A DNA stretch of 64,000 nucleotides from Branchiostoma floridae (taxonomy: Eukaryota; Chordata; Leptocardii; Amphioxiformes; Branchiostomatidae), in assembly GCF_000003815.2 (NCBI RefSeq), contig NC_049986.1:7651665-7715664 (forward strand). Direction: 5' to 3'. The notes under the pieces were generated by a model that did not search any database, was not told where the DNA came from, and worked only from the letters and a program-made list of their open reading frames with translations. Both the position numbers and the translations under genes were made by a program. Below, one piece after another: positions 1-15,000 of the stretch. Numbering within the stretch: the stretch's first letter is position 1; the number at the start of each line of letters is the position of its first letter.

Positions 1-437
1 CATGTATGAAGTTAGCATGAATTGCATGATACTATTAGTATCTGTGTTGGTATAATCCATATTGAAAATTCGAGGTGAGCAAAATTCTTGTGTTGAGGAC
101 AGTTAAAAACTTCCATATGTATGAAGGTTATTTTGTGTGTCAGTTTGTGAGTATTTAGAAAGCAGCAGAGTGGCTGCTAGGTACCATGGGAACTCTGGCA
201 GGAAGTTAGGTCTAAGGTCCCACAATAGGTTATATCATTTCCTGTCTTCAATTTTTTGCTGTATCTTTGTCTGAGGCATTATGATGGCCATTGGGAAAAT
301 GTAGTAGACAAACATGACAATGAATTAAAGAAAAATATTTTAAAAGGATCTTCAATTTCATGCTGTATATGTCACCAGAAATTATGTAGATTTGTTGCTT
401 CAATAGATTCTAATATGTTGGTGTTTTGTTCCGTCAG
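1..437 (+). other. Intron of PRRC2 upstream of first visible exon
   Basis: AT-rich sequence ending in a weak polypyrimidine tract and AG at 436-437. I see no coding signal and no clear repeat in it. It is read as the 3' part of an intron whose upstream exons lie outside the window. Confidence 0.6.
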
Positions 438-3010
438 CAGTACTACTTCTTCAGCAGCCAATCAGCAGCCGGAACAGCAGCCGCCGCAGGCTTCACAGCC
501 GTCGGCAACCTCACAGGGACAAACTTCCACAGCACAGAAGGTAGCTGCCCCCCTCCCGCACAGTTGTAGGGTTCTGATAACTGTTATGATCAGTAAAGCA
601 TTCAGGCCTGGATACCCAAAATGCTTCAGATGCATGGAGAGATAGAGATGCTATATGGAGTATTTCCTCTTTAGATTGTAGCATAACATTTGCATATCTC
701 TGGTAATGGAGTTGCATACTCAGTTCGACATACAAATGATTCTCAAACACATTGGAGTCTAATACTGTAAATGCAGAAACTTTCGCGGTGGTTTAATAAT
801 GTTCATGGTTTTCGCGGTGGCCACTTCACCGCAAATTAAAATCCACCGCGAACATTTTTCCATGGCAGTTACTACAGTGCATGGGAGAGAATACAGTGCA
901 TGGTGCTACCATGAACTTAGAACCACTGAGAAAAGTCCCTTTTCCCGCTAACACAAAACTAAATCCCCACGAACTTAGATGCATTTACAGTACTTCTGTT
1001 TTTAATGTTATTTTTGTGTTTTTTCAGACATGGAAACAGGCAGGTGCAAAACCACCAGAGAAGAAAGGAGGTAAGTTACCATTGTTATGAAAATGTTCAT
1101 GCAAAATTGATCTTTTCGCCTAAAATGACTTTACATGTACAACTAAATGATGCTATGTTGTTTTGACGTCAAACCCTCCTGTGTTGTAGGTGCTTTTCCG
1201 CAGAATTCCCAGTACTTCAACAAAGAATTCCCAACCTTGGGGAAAGAAGAAGAAGAAAACAAACCTGCCAAGGAGCAGCAATATGGCCCTGGACCAAGCC
1301 TCCGCCCGCAAAGTTAGTATTTTTCGCAGAGGCCAAGTACTGATCAAAAAGGGTATATTATATCATAGCCATTTAGTATGTCTGAGGTTTTTCTTGTGTT
1401 TTGAAATTGCATTGGAATAATTTGATACTTATTGATAGGATCATGAACTAGAGACATAAAACCGCAGAAAAAATTTAGGATTTACAGTATAGCAGAAGCC
1501 GTGTGATTGCACACCCCATTTGCCAGCATATTTTGTGCAGTTATCTGGGTGGTGCAACAAAGCAAAGTTATCCAACTGCACCGCACAACACACAGGATTT
1601 TGGGATTCTCTGCAATTTTCAGAAGTGTGCGGTAATCTGTTGTGCAATTAACTGGCTTCTACTGTGATTCATTTACTGATAACCACCACTCGTGTAAATA
1701 TATTCGTACGGCAAGGTTAGTGTGTTTTTATTGTTTCCTGGTTCTGATTTTGTTTATTGTTTATGATTCCAGACGAGGGCAGTTGGAGAGCAGGAGGTGG
1801 TTCAAACCAGAAAGAACAGCAGCCGAAATCCGATCAGGACCAAGGAAATGGTACACCATCCTCCCCTGGCCCAGGTGGCGGTGGAGGGGCCGCCCCGGCC
1901 GGGGGCCCCCCTGCCCCTGGCCGCCCGGGCATGGGGATGAACGGTGTACCTCCAGGGGGACCCCCTGGATCTGGAATGCCACCTTATCCCCAGTATAGAG
2001 CAATGCCACCTTATGTAAGTATGAACCATCAATAAGCTAGTCTTCATGTTTTGAAAGGCATGGTTGGACAAGTTTTCCATCTGTTGTCCTTTTGGGCAAG
2101 TACATAAAAAGTATACTTGTGCAAACTTCACTTGCCCAAAATTTAAAACACAGCTATAGATTTTTTAAAAATAATTGGTACTATTTTTTGTGTTGACCAA
2201 TGCTTGATTCCATGATTGCAAAAAGTAAGAAGGGTATCAAAGTCTGACTTATAGGAAGAATCTTACTTGCCGGATCGGACAAGTAGGATAGGACATGCAC
2301 TTGCCCGGGACAATCAGACTAGTGGACTTGACCAACCCTTTCCTATTGCAATGAAGTTATAGGCTATACACATTTCAGTGTCTTATCTGGTTGGCATGTG
2401 AGCTATTTGAATAGTAAATAGTGTCTGCTTTAGCTAAGCTTTTGTAAAATATTTTGAGTACAGATTTCTGAGGTTCACATATCCATTTTCCCTAAGTGTT
2501 TTGTATGCTTTTTTACAGATGTATGGTCGTTTTCCGCCAGGAGGTTTTCCTCCTAATTTTCCTGGCATGCAAGGAGCCCCCAGGTACCCATATCCCTTCC
2601 CTGATGCCCGCTACGGACCACAGGCCCCCGGCCGCGGGCCCCCGCAGCACTCTGGCCGCCCACCGGTGGAGGGTGAGGACGGTTACTCGCGACCGTCGGT
2701 GGTCCCGGACTTGAACCAGCCCCTGGACAATGACGATGACGGTGGCTGGGCAGGGGCACAAGAGGAAGTGGACTACAGTGCAAAACTTGTCTTTTCTGAT
2801 GATGAAGATGCAGAAGCAGGCTCTTCATCCCACAAAAAGTCCTCCAAAGAAGGCTGGTAAGTGTCTGTTTAACATTATTTTGTGTATCAGTGCTCAAAAT
2901 ACTTTCAGTCAACCTGAGTCAATAGCCACGTTGTGCCAACATTTCAGGTTGCCCCACTTCCAAGTTATTACTATCTTCAAATCAGCTACTTATCCATAAT
3001 CTTTTCTTCC

Positions 3011-3078
<68 letters not shown>

Positions 3079-6000
3079 GTGCATTTTATCTCATCAAGAA
3101 ATTGATACACGCTTATGCATGTAGGTGGGGAAAAGCGGTGTTCCTACTGAAAAATTTCTGGTTGCGCCCTGTACTACCTGGGTTTAAAATTAAGTTGTGC
3201 CAAGCAAAATGTGGTTGCATTTGCAAGAAGGTATTTCGAGCACTGTGTGAATGAGATAACTTCATGTTTACTTTCTTCTTTAAAGTTATTACTATTGCCA
3301 CATGATTGATGTGTTGTTTTTTTCATGTTTTATCCCCATAGGGATGACAGATCCCAGGATGACAGGCCTAGAGAGCGGTCCCGGGAAGACAGAGGACAGG
3401 ACAGGAGAAAGGACTCAGAGAGCTCTGACAGAAGTGGAAAGGTACATACAAATCAGTGTACAAAATACTTTTCTGAGCCAGGTTGCACGCTGTGGAAGCT
3501 GGGGCAAAACTAGGTTGCACAACTGAATTTCAAGTTGCACCACCTACAATTCACTAACTTCTGAAAAAAAAGGTACAATACATACATGTTTGGCTGATAT
3601 GAAACGGAGCTGCCTCGGTCCATTTATTTCTTCCAAGTAAATTGATAACAAAATCGAGTTCTGAGGATCAAAATCTAAGTTGCACGCTGTGCAACCTGAG
3701 TTTAGAAGTAGGTTGCACCAAGGAAAAAGTGGTTGCAGTGTGCAAGTGGGTATTTTGCACGCTGCAAATCAAGACACAGTACCTGTACCTCTGCTATACT
3801 ATTTATTCCAACTTCCCATTGTTTTTTACTTCATTGTAGAAAGATGTTGAAAGTAGTGATGCTTGTTCTACGAATGAAGTAAAGACCATTCTGTGAAAGA
3901 ATTGTTCCAATGAGATTGATGCACAGTGCTTTGTGTTTGACCCACAGGACTTAGAAAGGCCTGGTCCACCAAAGGAAGCATGGGCGCAGCAGCAGATGTC
4001 TGGCAGGGGACCTCCTCCCCCTGCTGGCCGCATGCCTGCTGGTATGGATCCTCAGGTAAGTGCAACTACATGCATCCTCATCTTTCGTATAGAAGTCCAT
4101 CAGGAAGTTGTGAAGTTTCTAAAGTATGTTACTGGAGAAAATGTTTGTTTGCTCAGGGTTGGACAGAGGTTACGCTGTCTGCACCTCGTAGTGGAACCCC
4201 CACATTCGCAGGGTTTATCAGTTTTCTAAAATTCACTATCAGGCAAGAACCTAAAAGACTCACTTGCCAGAACAAACGTTTTACTTACATGTTTATGTAT
4301 TTTCACTTCCAGTAATGGAATCTTTAATCATTGGCTCTCTTTGTCTGTGTTGACCAAAGTTTGATGCCATGACTGTGAACTAGTAACGAGTACATCAAAA
4401 TAGAAAAATTTTGGGGTAGGACAAGTGCTTGCCCGATCAGCACTTTGACTTGCCCGGGACAATTGGACTATTGGACTTATCCAACCCTGGTTTTCTGTGT
4501 ATTTTTGTAGACATGGAGCCGTATGCAAGCCCAGTGGGATCACCGTGGACCTCCACCTGGCTACTATCCCTACCCCTTCCATGGACAGTACAGAATGCCC
4601 CCGCCAGGGCCCCCTCGGGAAGGCATGGTGCCCCCTGCCGAGGGGATGGCAACACAGCCCCCCAGGGAGGGGGTCCCTGGGCCCCAACCAGGCCAGCAAA
4701 GAGTGAGTATTCTCAAATACCACCCACGCATGCACAACTTGTTTCAGTAAGAATTTGTCTAGGAGCTGGACATCCAAACCACTAGCATTTTTAGTCTCTT
4801 AGTTGTAGGAAATGTTAACAGAATTACAACATTTTGATAGACTTTTCAGGGTGCCAAAGTAATGGTAGTGGCCCCAGCATTCACTGCAATACACATTTCA
4901 CAATGCACATCCCAGATGGGTCATTTTGAGCAACACGCATATAGACTTGTCGTTTTGCTTCAGTAGTGCTGCAACTGGTACACTTTGATCAGTAAATTTT
5001 TTTTTTGAGATTTAGTCAGGCTAAGTAGTCTGGTAGTGGTAATACCCTCCTCACATTAGGCGCGATTCGATCGGACGACGAGTCTGCGACCTCTAATTTA
5101 CGAGGAGGCATGACCCTTATGCCTACGAAGAAATGTCATGACGTCCAAATTACAAAATGTGCGTTACTTTTATCACTTGAAGTGCATAGTACAACCCATG
5201 GGCATAGCGTAAAAAGTCATTTCACTACCAAAAATTACTTAGTGACTTTTTCACAAGGGTTTAAAACATTGAACCTCANNNNNNNNNNNNNNNNNNNNNN
5301 NNNNNNNNNNNNNNNNNNNNNNNNNNNNNNNNNNNNNNNNNNNNNNNNNNNNNNNNNNNNNNNNNNNNNNNNNNNNNNCGTCGTCCGATCGAAATCGCGC
5401 CTAATGTGGAGTGGGGCATAATGTAGACAATAATAGAGGTCTGAATAAATGCTGACTATTTTGTACCTTTCCCTCCCAGCCACCATACCCCACTCAGCGC
5501 TTCCCGCAAGGTGTTCCCCCTGCTCAACAGCAGCTTGAGAAGGATGTGGAGGAAGTTGGGCGCAAGGCTCGCCACAACAAACCTGTGTCCGACGAAGTTG
5601 CCGCCGCCATCGAGCGAGCTCGCAAGCGACGCGAGGAGGAGGAAAAACGGGAAGAAGCCGAACGCAAGAGAGCTTGTGCAGAAAAACTGAAAAAGCTTGA
5701 AGCAAAGATGGGCTTGAAGGAAGAAAAGGAGGGGCAACAGAAAGAGGGGACGGAGGTAGAGGAAGTTACTGATGAGAATAAAGAGAACATTGTGAACGCA
5801 GCATCAGTTTCTCCATCTCCCAAACCACCTGCGGAGCCCGCAAAGCCGGAACCTTTTCACGCTGGACCGGAGACGATCGTGAAGCGGCCACGAACGGAAA
5901 GCGAGAGCAGCCGCGACAGCGGCAAAGGACGGGAGAACTTCATTCCTCCCAGTGAGTTGGACATTTTTCTTGTGTGATTTACAGTAAATTCATTTATTTT

Positions 6001-9000
6001 GCAGGACTCAGTAGGAGTGGAAAAGAGGTTTTGGCATTGTTTATATCCCTGCTGGAAACAATACCATAGCACTAAAACATATCCAAATTTTCATGATTCC
6101 GAATTGGAGAGGTACAGCCAAAAATATAAAAATAGCACCACTGCAAATATTTCAAGATTTATACGCCCTGAAAGCAGTTACTCAAGCAAATGGGTATGAT
6201 TCGGAATCAGTCATGTTTCAAACAATATCCTTCATAATTTTTCGTCAGTGACACTGGAGAAATCCTGTTAAAAAGAGTTTTTGTATCCTAGCTGTGAATT
6301 GGTTTGCAAGAGATCTAGTTGAAGAATTATTTCTTTAGTGTCACTGATGAAAAACAAAGGATGTCGTTTGAAACGTCAGACTGTTTGTATCCAGTTGCTA
6401 GAATAACTGCTTTTTGGCATATCCTATTACCTGGATGTCTAATCTTCATTGACGTTTCAAGAAGTACAGTATTTTGACTTCTGCAATGTGTAGTTATCCT
6501 TGATGAGCAAAGAAGTACAAACATGTCAAGTTGAGCTTTTATTGTCTGTCGTGCCAGGTGGACAGCAGACCTTTGCAGAGCGTGGGCCAGGCGGGCAGCA
6601 TCCCAGCTACTCCCGACAGTTCCAGAGGAACCTGCCACCTCGCTTCATGAAACAGTACCTACAGCAGCAGCAACACCATCAACATCAGCACCAGCAACAA
6701 CAACAACAACAACAGTCCTCCCAGCCTGCCCAGCAGGAGAGCAGACCTCAGCCACAAGCTGCTGCCCCTGGAGGTACTTGGGATTTTCAATACACCTTCT
6801 TCATTCAATGGACATGACAGAACAAAAAGGAAGTCATTGAGGGAAACAGACAACAGTTATTTATCGAATAAGCTCACATTTAGTTTTTCTCTATTTTCTG
6901 AATATAAAATCAAATGATAAGTAATGTTGTGCACAGGTAGATGTAGCAATTTGAAGTAATGTAAAGATGCAAAATAAAAACATAATAATGTAAATATTTG
7001 ATGGACATGCAGCTATTCACTCTCTGTTCTTGCAAGGTGCAAGGATATCATTGGTAGATGAAATCCTAATTATGATTAACATCGGCTTCATTTTCAAGAA
7101 CTTTGTCTTTTTATAAGTGGCCCTTTTTGACAATGACGATTCTGCTTTCTTTTTATACAAGTGCCCCCTCATCACACCATGGGGCCGGCTCCTGGGATGC
7201 CGTTTGACCCACGGATGGACCCACGCGATCCCCGGTTGTGGGGACCACCACACCACCCGCACATGGGCATGCCTCCACAGTGGGACCCGCGTATGCAACA
7301 GAGAATGCAAGTCATGGAGGGCCAACATGTCATGGCACCAATACCTCCGCAAGGTTGGTTCTTTTACAAATTGCTATGCAAGTGCCAAATTAAACGTTTG
7401 CATATGTTTTACTGGTTCCCTTTCTGTGATATATTATGTATGATGGCTGTGTAGTTTTAGTTACTTATTGTCAAGGTTTTTCTTTCCAGTTATACCACAA
7501 AAGAGGATCATGCGACGGGACCGCACAGACAGCATGGGCTCCGGATCGGACAGTCACGACGGCGACCGTCGCACTCCGGAACAACGAGGGCCGACTCCCA
7601 ACCAACACGAGAGGGACGGCAGAGGACCTCCTCTTCCGCAGGTCAGCGAGAGGCCACAGCAAGAGGAGCCCAAGAGGTCCACGGTACAGCAGGACCCGTT
7701 TGAGGAGTCTGAACGTTCTGAGGAACTGAAGCGAACTGAAAAAAGAGACCACAAGCGAGAGGACTGGAGGTCGCATCATGAGCAGCCATCTGCAGACACT
7801 CAACAGAATGAAGACACTCAAAGGAACGAGAGAAGAGCTCTCAAGAGGTCAGCCTCAGCTCTGTCCAATACATCCAGCCAGTCAGACGAACTTAAGCACA
7901 GAAACGAGCCTCCAAAGATGCCTCTTCCTGATACTGCTAAACCTACAGGGGAAGAAGGGATGAAAGACCACCAAGCTAAGAGCAGGGATTCGTCCCGTGA
8001 AAGCTCTGGCTATAGGCAGCGGCAAGAATACGAGAGACCCAGAGCCTACCGTGACAGGGACAGGTCTGGGCGCCCCAAGCCTGAGCTTCGAGACAGAAGA
8101 CTTGCAGACCGGGACAAGAAGGACAGTAAACCTGACAGTTCCAGATCCGGCCCCAAGGATTCTGGCAAAGACCGCAAGCAGAAGGACACCTCGGAGAAAT
8201 CTGCCGAGCCAAGTGCCAAGCCCGTGTCAGCCTGGGAGAACAGAAGCAGAACAGCAGAAGTGGTCAAGAAATCCACCACTGATGATAGTAAGCCATCAAA
8301 GGAGCCAACAAAGGAAGATAACAAAGACAAAATGGAGTCCAAGGAGAACAAACTACCAGCTAAACCTGACAGACCCACAGACAAACAGGAAAGAATTGAA
8401 GACAGACCTGTACAGAGAAGAGAGGACTCCCGGCAGGACTTCCATCAGGACAACAGGCCTCGGAGAAGAGATGACCGCCCAGAGCGTCCGCCCAATCAGC
8501 AGCGTAAAGATCGTTCTCGAGACAGACCGCCACGTGATAGGACGTCATCGCGTGGTAGAGGAACTAGAGGACCGAGCTACAGGGGCACGTATCCCGCAGT
8601 AAGGGGGAAAGGTCGCGGGCGTGGAGAATACAGAGGTGGACGAGGAGGACCCAGCAGGCCGTTCCACAGTCGAGAAAAATCTCTGGACGACAACGCTCCC
8701 AGCGGCAGCTCCGACAACGATGAAGCCCCTCAGCGCAGGAGAAAGCCTGACGAAGTGAGTGATGTTGATAGTGATGTCGAAAGTGCGGAGACCATCAGCG
8801 AATCCTCACACAGTGCCAAAGCCTCGCAAGAGGACCTGTCTAGGGATAAGGAAAAGGCAGACAAGGAGAAATCCGAGAGGGAGGGAGGCAAACACCCAGA
8901 CACAGTTAACAAAGGGTTTCCCAGAGACAGGGATGCCAACAGGCGAGGCAGGGATGATCGCGGTTTCCGAGCCCGTGGGGAGCCCACCAGAAGAGGCAGG

Positions 9001-12000
9001 GGTGGGAGTGCGCCAGTCCGCGGCTCTGGCCGAGGCATGCCGAGATTCGGCAGCAGAGGCAGGGGTGGCAGTGCTGCGCCTCCCAGAAATCATTACGAGG
9101 AGAGGGACGACAGAGAACACAAAAACTTTGACATGAACAAGAGGGAGGAGGGTGAAGGCAAAGATGACCATCGCCCTAATAATGATCGCCAAAGAAACAG
9201 CATGCAGCGCAAATCTGACGGAAGAGGTCCTCCTCTCCGCGACAGGCCTGACAGGGAAAAGAGAAGGCGACCTCCCCGACCAGAAAGACCGCCTCGGTTC
9301 CAGCGCGGCCCTCGCCCAGACAACAGATACAGATCGAACGATAACCGAGGTCAGGGTGCCGGCCGCCCCCCTCCCAGGGGCAGCGCTTCTGTCAACAGTC
9401 TACCCAACGCCGTGACCAGTAAGCCTCCTCTCCAGAGGCAGAACTCCGCAGGACAAGTCGACGAGGTGGAAGAATGGGAGACTGCATCAGAGAGCAGCGA
9501 CTTCAACGATAGGAAAACCAAGGACACCAAGCCCGACTCAAAAGATGCCAAGCCCACGTCTGCACAGATGAAGAAAGAGCCCCAAGCCAAACGCACCTAC
9601 TCCAGCCAGCGACCGGGGAACGAACGGCAGAATCGTCGCGGCGGTGACGGCCCGAATAGAAGGGACGGGGGACCCAACGGTCGCCCTGATAGGAGACCTC
9701 CTCGTGGTGACAATAAAGACTCAAACACAGGAGGCAATGGCCCAAACAGAAAGGGACTTCCTTCAAAACCACCCGCAAGTAACAGGCGCATGGACAGTAC
9801 CTCTGGATTGAGTGCAATAGATACCAAGAATGTCAGCACAGTCTACCGTGTGGATGAGATCATACCAACAGACCCAGTGGCCATCCAAGGAGCACTGCGA
9901 GACCTCCAGAATCGCAGCAAGAAGAAAGAAGTCAACGGGAAGACCAAACCACAGCAGGAGAAAGTGGACAAGCTGGCTGGGATTGATATCAACAATTATG
10001 CAAGTGAGTAGCTTTTTTTCTTTGATAGCTTAGAGTTATGAGGTCGTTATCTATAAATGTTAGGTACCAGTATTTGTCAGCAGCATTATGCTGTTCTGCT
10101 ATGTCCTGATCTATTTCATTGCACATATTTTCAACTTTGATTTATTCAGTTGTGTCCAACTAATCATCACCCGAGTTCTACACTGTAATACATAAAATTT
10201 GTTGATCGTACACCAAGCCCTTAGAAATTACGAGGGAACACTCTATATGGTGTCCATCATGATGATGATGTCCAATCCCAGTACTAGCTGATTCAATTTC
10301 AATTTAATTCAATAATAAGGTACAAAACGTACCGTCAGTCCATATATCAACATTCAACAAACAGATAATGAATATTTCCTTCTTGCTAATGCCCATGTCG
10401 CCGGTGTATTTTTAAACACCACTCTTGTTATTTATGTCAACTGACACATCATTGCCTCCTCTACAGGTGTTGTGGTAATCGACGATGTCCCAGAAATGAC
10501 AGACGAGGACCCGATAGCACTGATGAATGACGAGGGCTTCACGGAGGTCATGTCCAAGAAGAAACAGAAGGCCCTGGCAGACGAGGAGCGCCGGCGCAAG
10601 GAAGAGCAAATGCTCCGAGAGGTAAAACCACAGTATGCAATACAAGTTAGGCTTAGGGCAAAAGTGTTGTGTTTCCTGTTTCCCTACCTACTCTTGAAAA
10701 CCCTGCCAACCCTTTACTTTCTTTGGGGTGGGCAGTGGAGTCACATAGCTTCCAGTTAGAATTTTTATTCAGCCTGCTTCCTATTGAAGTAAAAACACTT
10801 CTTGTCCTATGTAATGGAGGATAAATGTATCCATTATGCACAAAATTAAAGCTTGACATTGAAAGACAAGTGTCCTCATGCATTTCAGTTGACTTTGTTC
10901 AACTCTATTGTAATATGTATCACTATAGTTTGGGCCAACCTAAAAAAAATGAAAAAAAAAAAAGATAATCCCTACCCTACCGACCCTAATTTTTTCTGGA
11001 CTTGGAACAGGAAACACAACATTTTTCCTAGGCCTTAACATGCTTTTATGTAAAAGAATGCATTTGTCCAGTTAGGTTCTGAGCCAATGATGTTGTTTCC
11101 TTCCTATTGGCTTTGCCAATTTGAGGACATCATAACTACCACCCTTTTCTGATGGCTCATTTTTTGCTGAATGCACTGCTTGTTTTTAGTAACAGTTTTT
11201 AAAACATCATGATTCTGTGGTTTTCAGTAAAGTGCAGAAATTATGCATGGGGACGTAAAAACAACGAATACACATCTTCTATTCCTCAGGCCCTTCAGAA
11301 GGCAAGGCAGAACAACATGCACGACAAGGGAGGGAAGAAACTGCCACCTCGGTTTGCTAAGCAGATGAACAGCACGACCGCCACGACCAATGGACAGCCA
11401 CCCCTGAAGATTGACACATGGGATGCCAGCCAAGCAGACAACATGACAAAGACTGAAGCACCTGCTGCAAATAATAAAAGTGAGTGCATCGTATGATACT
11501 TCAAATGCATATGTTTATTCATACTCTGATTCAGAATATTTTTATCATGTTGGTATGTCACTGAGTAAAGAGGCTCTTGTTTTCAAGACTCTGCTTTATT
11601 TCAATCAACGTTGCGGTGGCCGTTTGTCATCTTCCTCAGGGCAATTCTGACTAGTTCACATTGCACTGCAGCTATAGGTGTCTCTGCTTACAGATGTGGT
11701 CTGAAATTGTTGTGAACCGGTCAGAATTGCCGTAAGGAAGTTGACACACGGTCATCAAAACTTCAGTGGAAATAAAGCATGGGTTGTGATATTAAAAGTC
11801 TTTTACTTTAGCTTGTTGATGCTATCTAAGATGGAAGGTGCTTTGGTCTTATCCTGTAGTTCTTAGAATAGTTTTCCTGTGTTGACAGTGTTTTAAACTT
11901 CCTTTCCTTTTGTAGATGTGAGGCTGACTCCACCTCCGCCACCATCCGTGAATGCCTGGGACAAGCCCATCTCGTCCATCAACGCCCAGTCCCCGATCCC

Positions 12001-15000
12001 TCTCATCTCCAGCCAGACACCCACAGTCACAACCAGCACACCCTCCACCACTCAGAACCTGCTGAACAAGGCTGTGGGCGCGGAACGCACGCCCGACAAG
12101 AAGGCCAAGATGAACCAGCACGACAGCGGCGTGGATTTGAGCGTGGACTCGCGGGGCTCGTCCCTTTCCTCTTCCCAGCGAAGTTCGCCTGAGAACGAGG
12201 AACACAAGGCCTCCCAGCTGGGGTTAGACCCAAGCCTGTTGAACCACATCGGGGAAACGGCCGTCGAGAAGGATGGAAAACACTCCAAAGGCGGTCAGGA
12301 AGGAACTAGTACTTCAACACTGGAGCCTCCCAAGCCACAGAGATCCATGCGTCAAGACAGGGTAAAAGACAGGTCCGTCTCCAACACCAGGTCCAAGTCC
12401 TTCGACACCACACGGAACCACAGCGCTGGTGACGGTGGTCCGGAAAGTGGTGCCAAAGGGAAGGAGGGCTTCCCCAAGAAGTCGTCTTCCTTCGATATGG
12501 ATGATGCCACACAGGTACTGATGGTTCTGTGTAGTGTAGCTGTTCTATCTTTCCAGCTGCTTTCAAACTTCTTACGTCTGTAGTCGTCTACCACTGAAAT
12601 AGTAAAACGCAGTTTGCACAGTTATCTATCAACAAAACGTGGTTCCAAAATTGAGAAAGAAAAGCTTAAGTATGGGTACCAAATTGCAGCTCTCTCTTCT
12701 CCCACTGCTGCATAGGTACCTCCAAGTGAAGGCTCTGTAAAAGCACCTGACCAGACCGAAGGTGCTGTTGATCAATTCAGACCAGACACTCCCAAGGTTT
12801 GTTTGCACCCTTTCTCTCCTAGTCTCTATCACGAACCTCTTCTTCTATCTGTTGATCTGAGTTTTGATGCATGCAGCATGTTCCTCTTTCAGGTGGTGGT
12901 GGAAGTGAGGTCAGTCATCCATTTCTGAAGACAGGATGTATTGTTATGTTGTTGGAGCAGGGTTCTAGCCAACGTCCTTCCTTCCGTCCTTTCCGAATTT
13001 TCCTGTTGGGGACGGACAAAAATTTTGCCCATTCTGTCCTCTATGATGGACAAAAGTCGTCATGAAAATATATTACAACAGATGCCATGAAAATTTTGCC
13101 TTTTCCGTCCTCTATGATGGACAAAAGTCGTGAAAATATATTAAAACAGATGCCATTGAACCAAGCAAAGTGGACAAGCAGAATTTGCCCCCAAAATGCA
13201 GGAAATATCTTTTCAGAGGGTCTAGATTTCAAAATTTTCCAGGGGGAACATGCTCCTAGACCTCCCCCCTAGGATCACCTTCTGCATTCGACAGAATTTC
13301 CAAATTCAATATCCAGGGGACGGGAAAAAGATTCAGGCTGGCTAGAACACTGTGTTGGAGATAGAAGAATATTTTGTTGAGGCGGCATTTCTAAGAAACA
13401 ATCTTTTCCCCTCCCAGGGTGGTGGTGATGGCGACGAGTTGGCGTCCAGTGTGGCATCAACTCTGGACATCAAGCCTGACGTGTCCCTCCTGAACGCTGG
13501 GTCCCCCCGTCCCGTGGACAAGACCAAGGCTGGCCTCCCCCAGTCCATCCCCATCACCAAGGGTGTGACTGCGGGCATCCAGTCCCCCGTCTCTCCAGCG
13601 ACCGCTGACCTGACCTTGAAAATGGAGCTCGGAAGGAAGGCTTGGGAGAACCTCCCGCCTGTTATGGAGCATAGTGTCCCTTCGCCGAGCTCTGTCACGC
13701 CGTCCAGCAACCAGCCCATGTCCTCCAGCCCCTCCATTGGGGCCTCCATAGGGACCACGGACACCAAGACCTACAGTACCTTCTCCACTGTAGCTGCCGA
13801 GGGCCCGGGGGTGGGCAACGTCAGTTCTGATGGAGGGAACACAGGTTCGTGGTAATTTCTAACAATATAAGATCAGATCACATCTTATTCCAAGTTTTCA
13901 GTTGTAGGCATGATACTCAGCAACAAGACACTCTAATCTTAATTTGAAAGTTCATCTGTGTTGGTAGAAGTCATTCTTGAACTAGTTTAACTGTAACACA
14001 AGAATTGGACTCACCCAAATTTTTGACTGAACAGCACCAGTCTTTGTCAAGGCATGAACAATCCAGCGCTGCTGTGACGTCATGTTATGCAGATAGAACA
14101 CGTGACTCAGTTAGCAGTGGATCATAGGTTGCAGGCAGTCAATGCCACCCACCATCTCTATTCAGGGATGGTTGTAAAGCTCTGATGTAGATGCTTCTTT
14201 AATCCCTCGAGCAAAAAAGTTTGTTTCTATCTCCAAGATTTTCACTTTGTCCAGTGAGATCAAATGACCTAGTGATTCTATATGTATTTGTTTAAGACAC
14301 TCTAATGTTACGTTTGCAAGCATGGTAACTTCTGGAGAGATAATACTATTAATGATTTCCCCACAGGATCCCTGTCTCCTATTGTGTCCATGCCGGTGGC
14401 ATCAGCTGTGACCACCAGCTCGATCCAGCAGCCCTCCATGAAGCCCAGCAATGACCAGCCCAATGTGGCTAAAGTCAAGCCTCAGCAGTTACAGATAACA
14501 TCTATGACCTCAGGTACGTAGTCTGTAACCAAGTGGTAAACTGGGCTTACCTTAGATGTTGCATCAAGGATTAAGAAAGGACTGTACGCTGGGACTACAT
14601 GATGTTGGCTCTTCTTACTTCTGTGTCAATTCAATTGAACCTTTTTCTCTCTTGAATCCAACTCGCAGCTGCCTCACAAATCTCCTGTCCTATTCTGCTT
14701 TACAGCTAAGCAACTGTCAACTCACACTGCACGGCATTGTTTACATGTTGTTTCTTCATCCCTGGCTTTGTAGTCTCTTCATGAAAGAATGATGCAAAGG
14801 ATAACATGTTTATTATAAATGGCATAATGATAACAGACAAAAACAGACATTTGCCAGCGCATTTAGTCCAATTATCCGAATGGTGCAACAAAGCAAAGTT
14901 ATTCAGCTGGACCCGCACCAGTACTTCGGGATTCCGTGCAATTTACAGAAGTGTGCCGTCACCCGTTGTGCAATTAACTGGCTTCTACTGTACAGTGGTT

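Noticed and set aside
1757-2131. Overlapping long frames on both strands around 1.75-2.1 kb
   Set aside because: These are shadows of the GC-rich PRRC2 exon 1773-2014; only the frame continuous with neighbouring exons is real.
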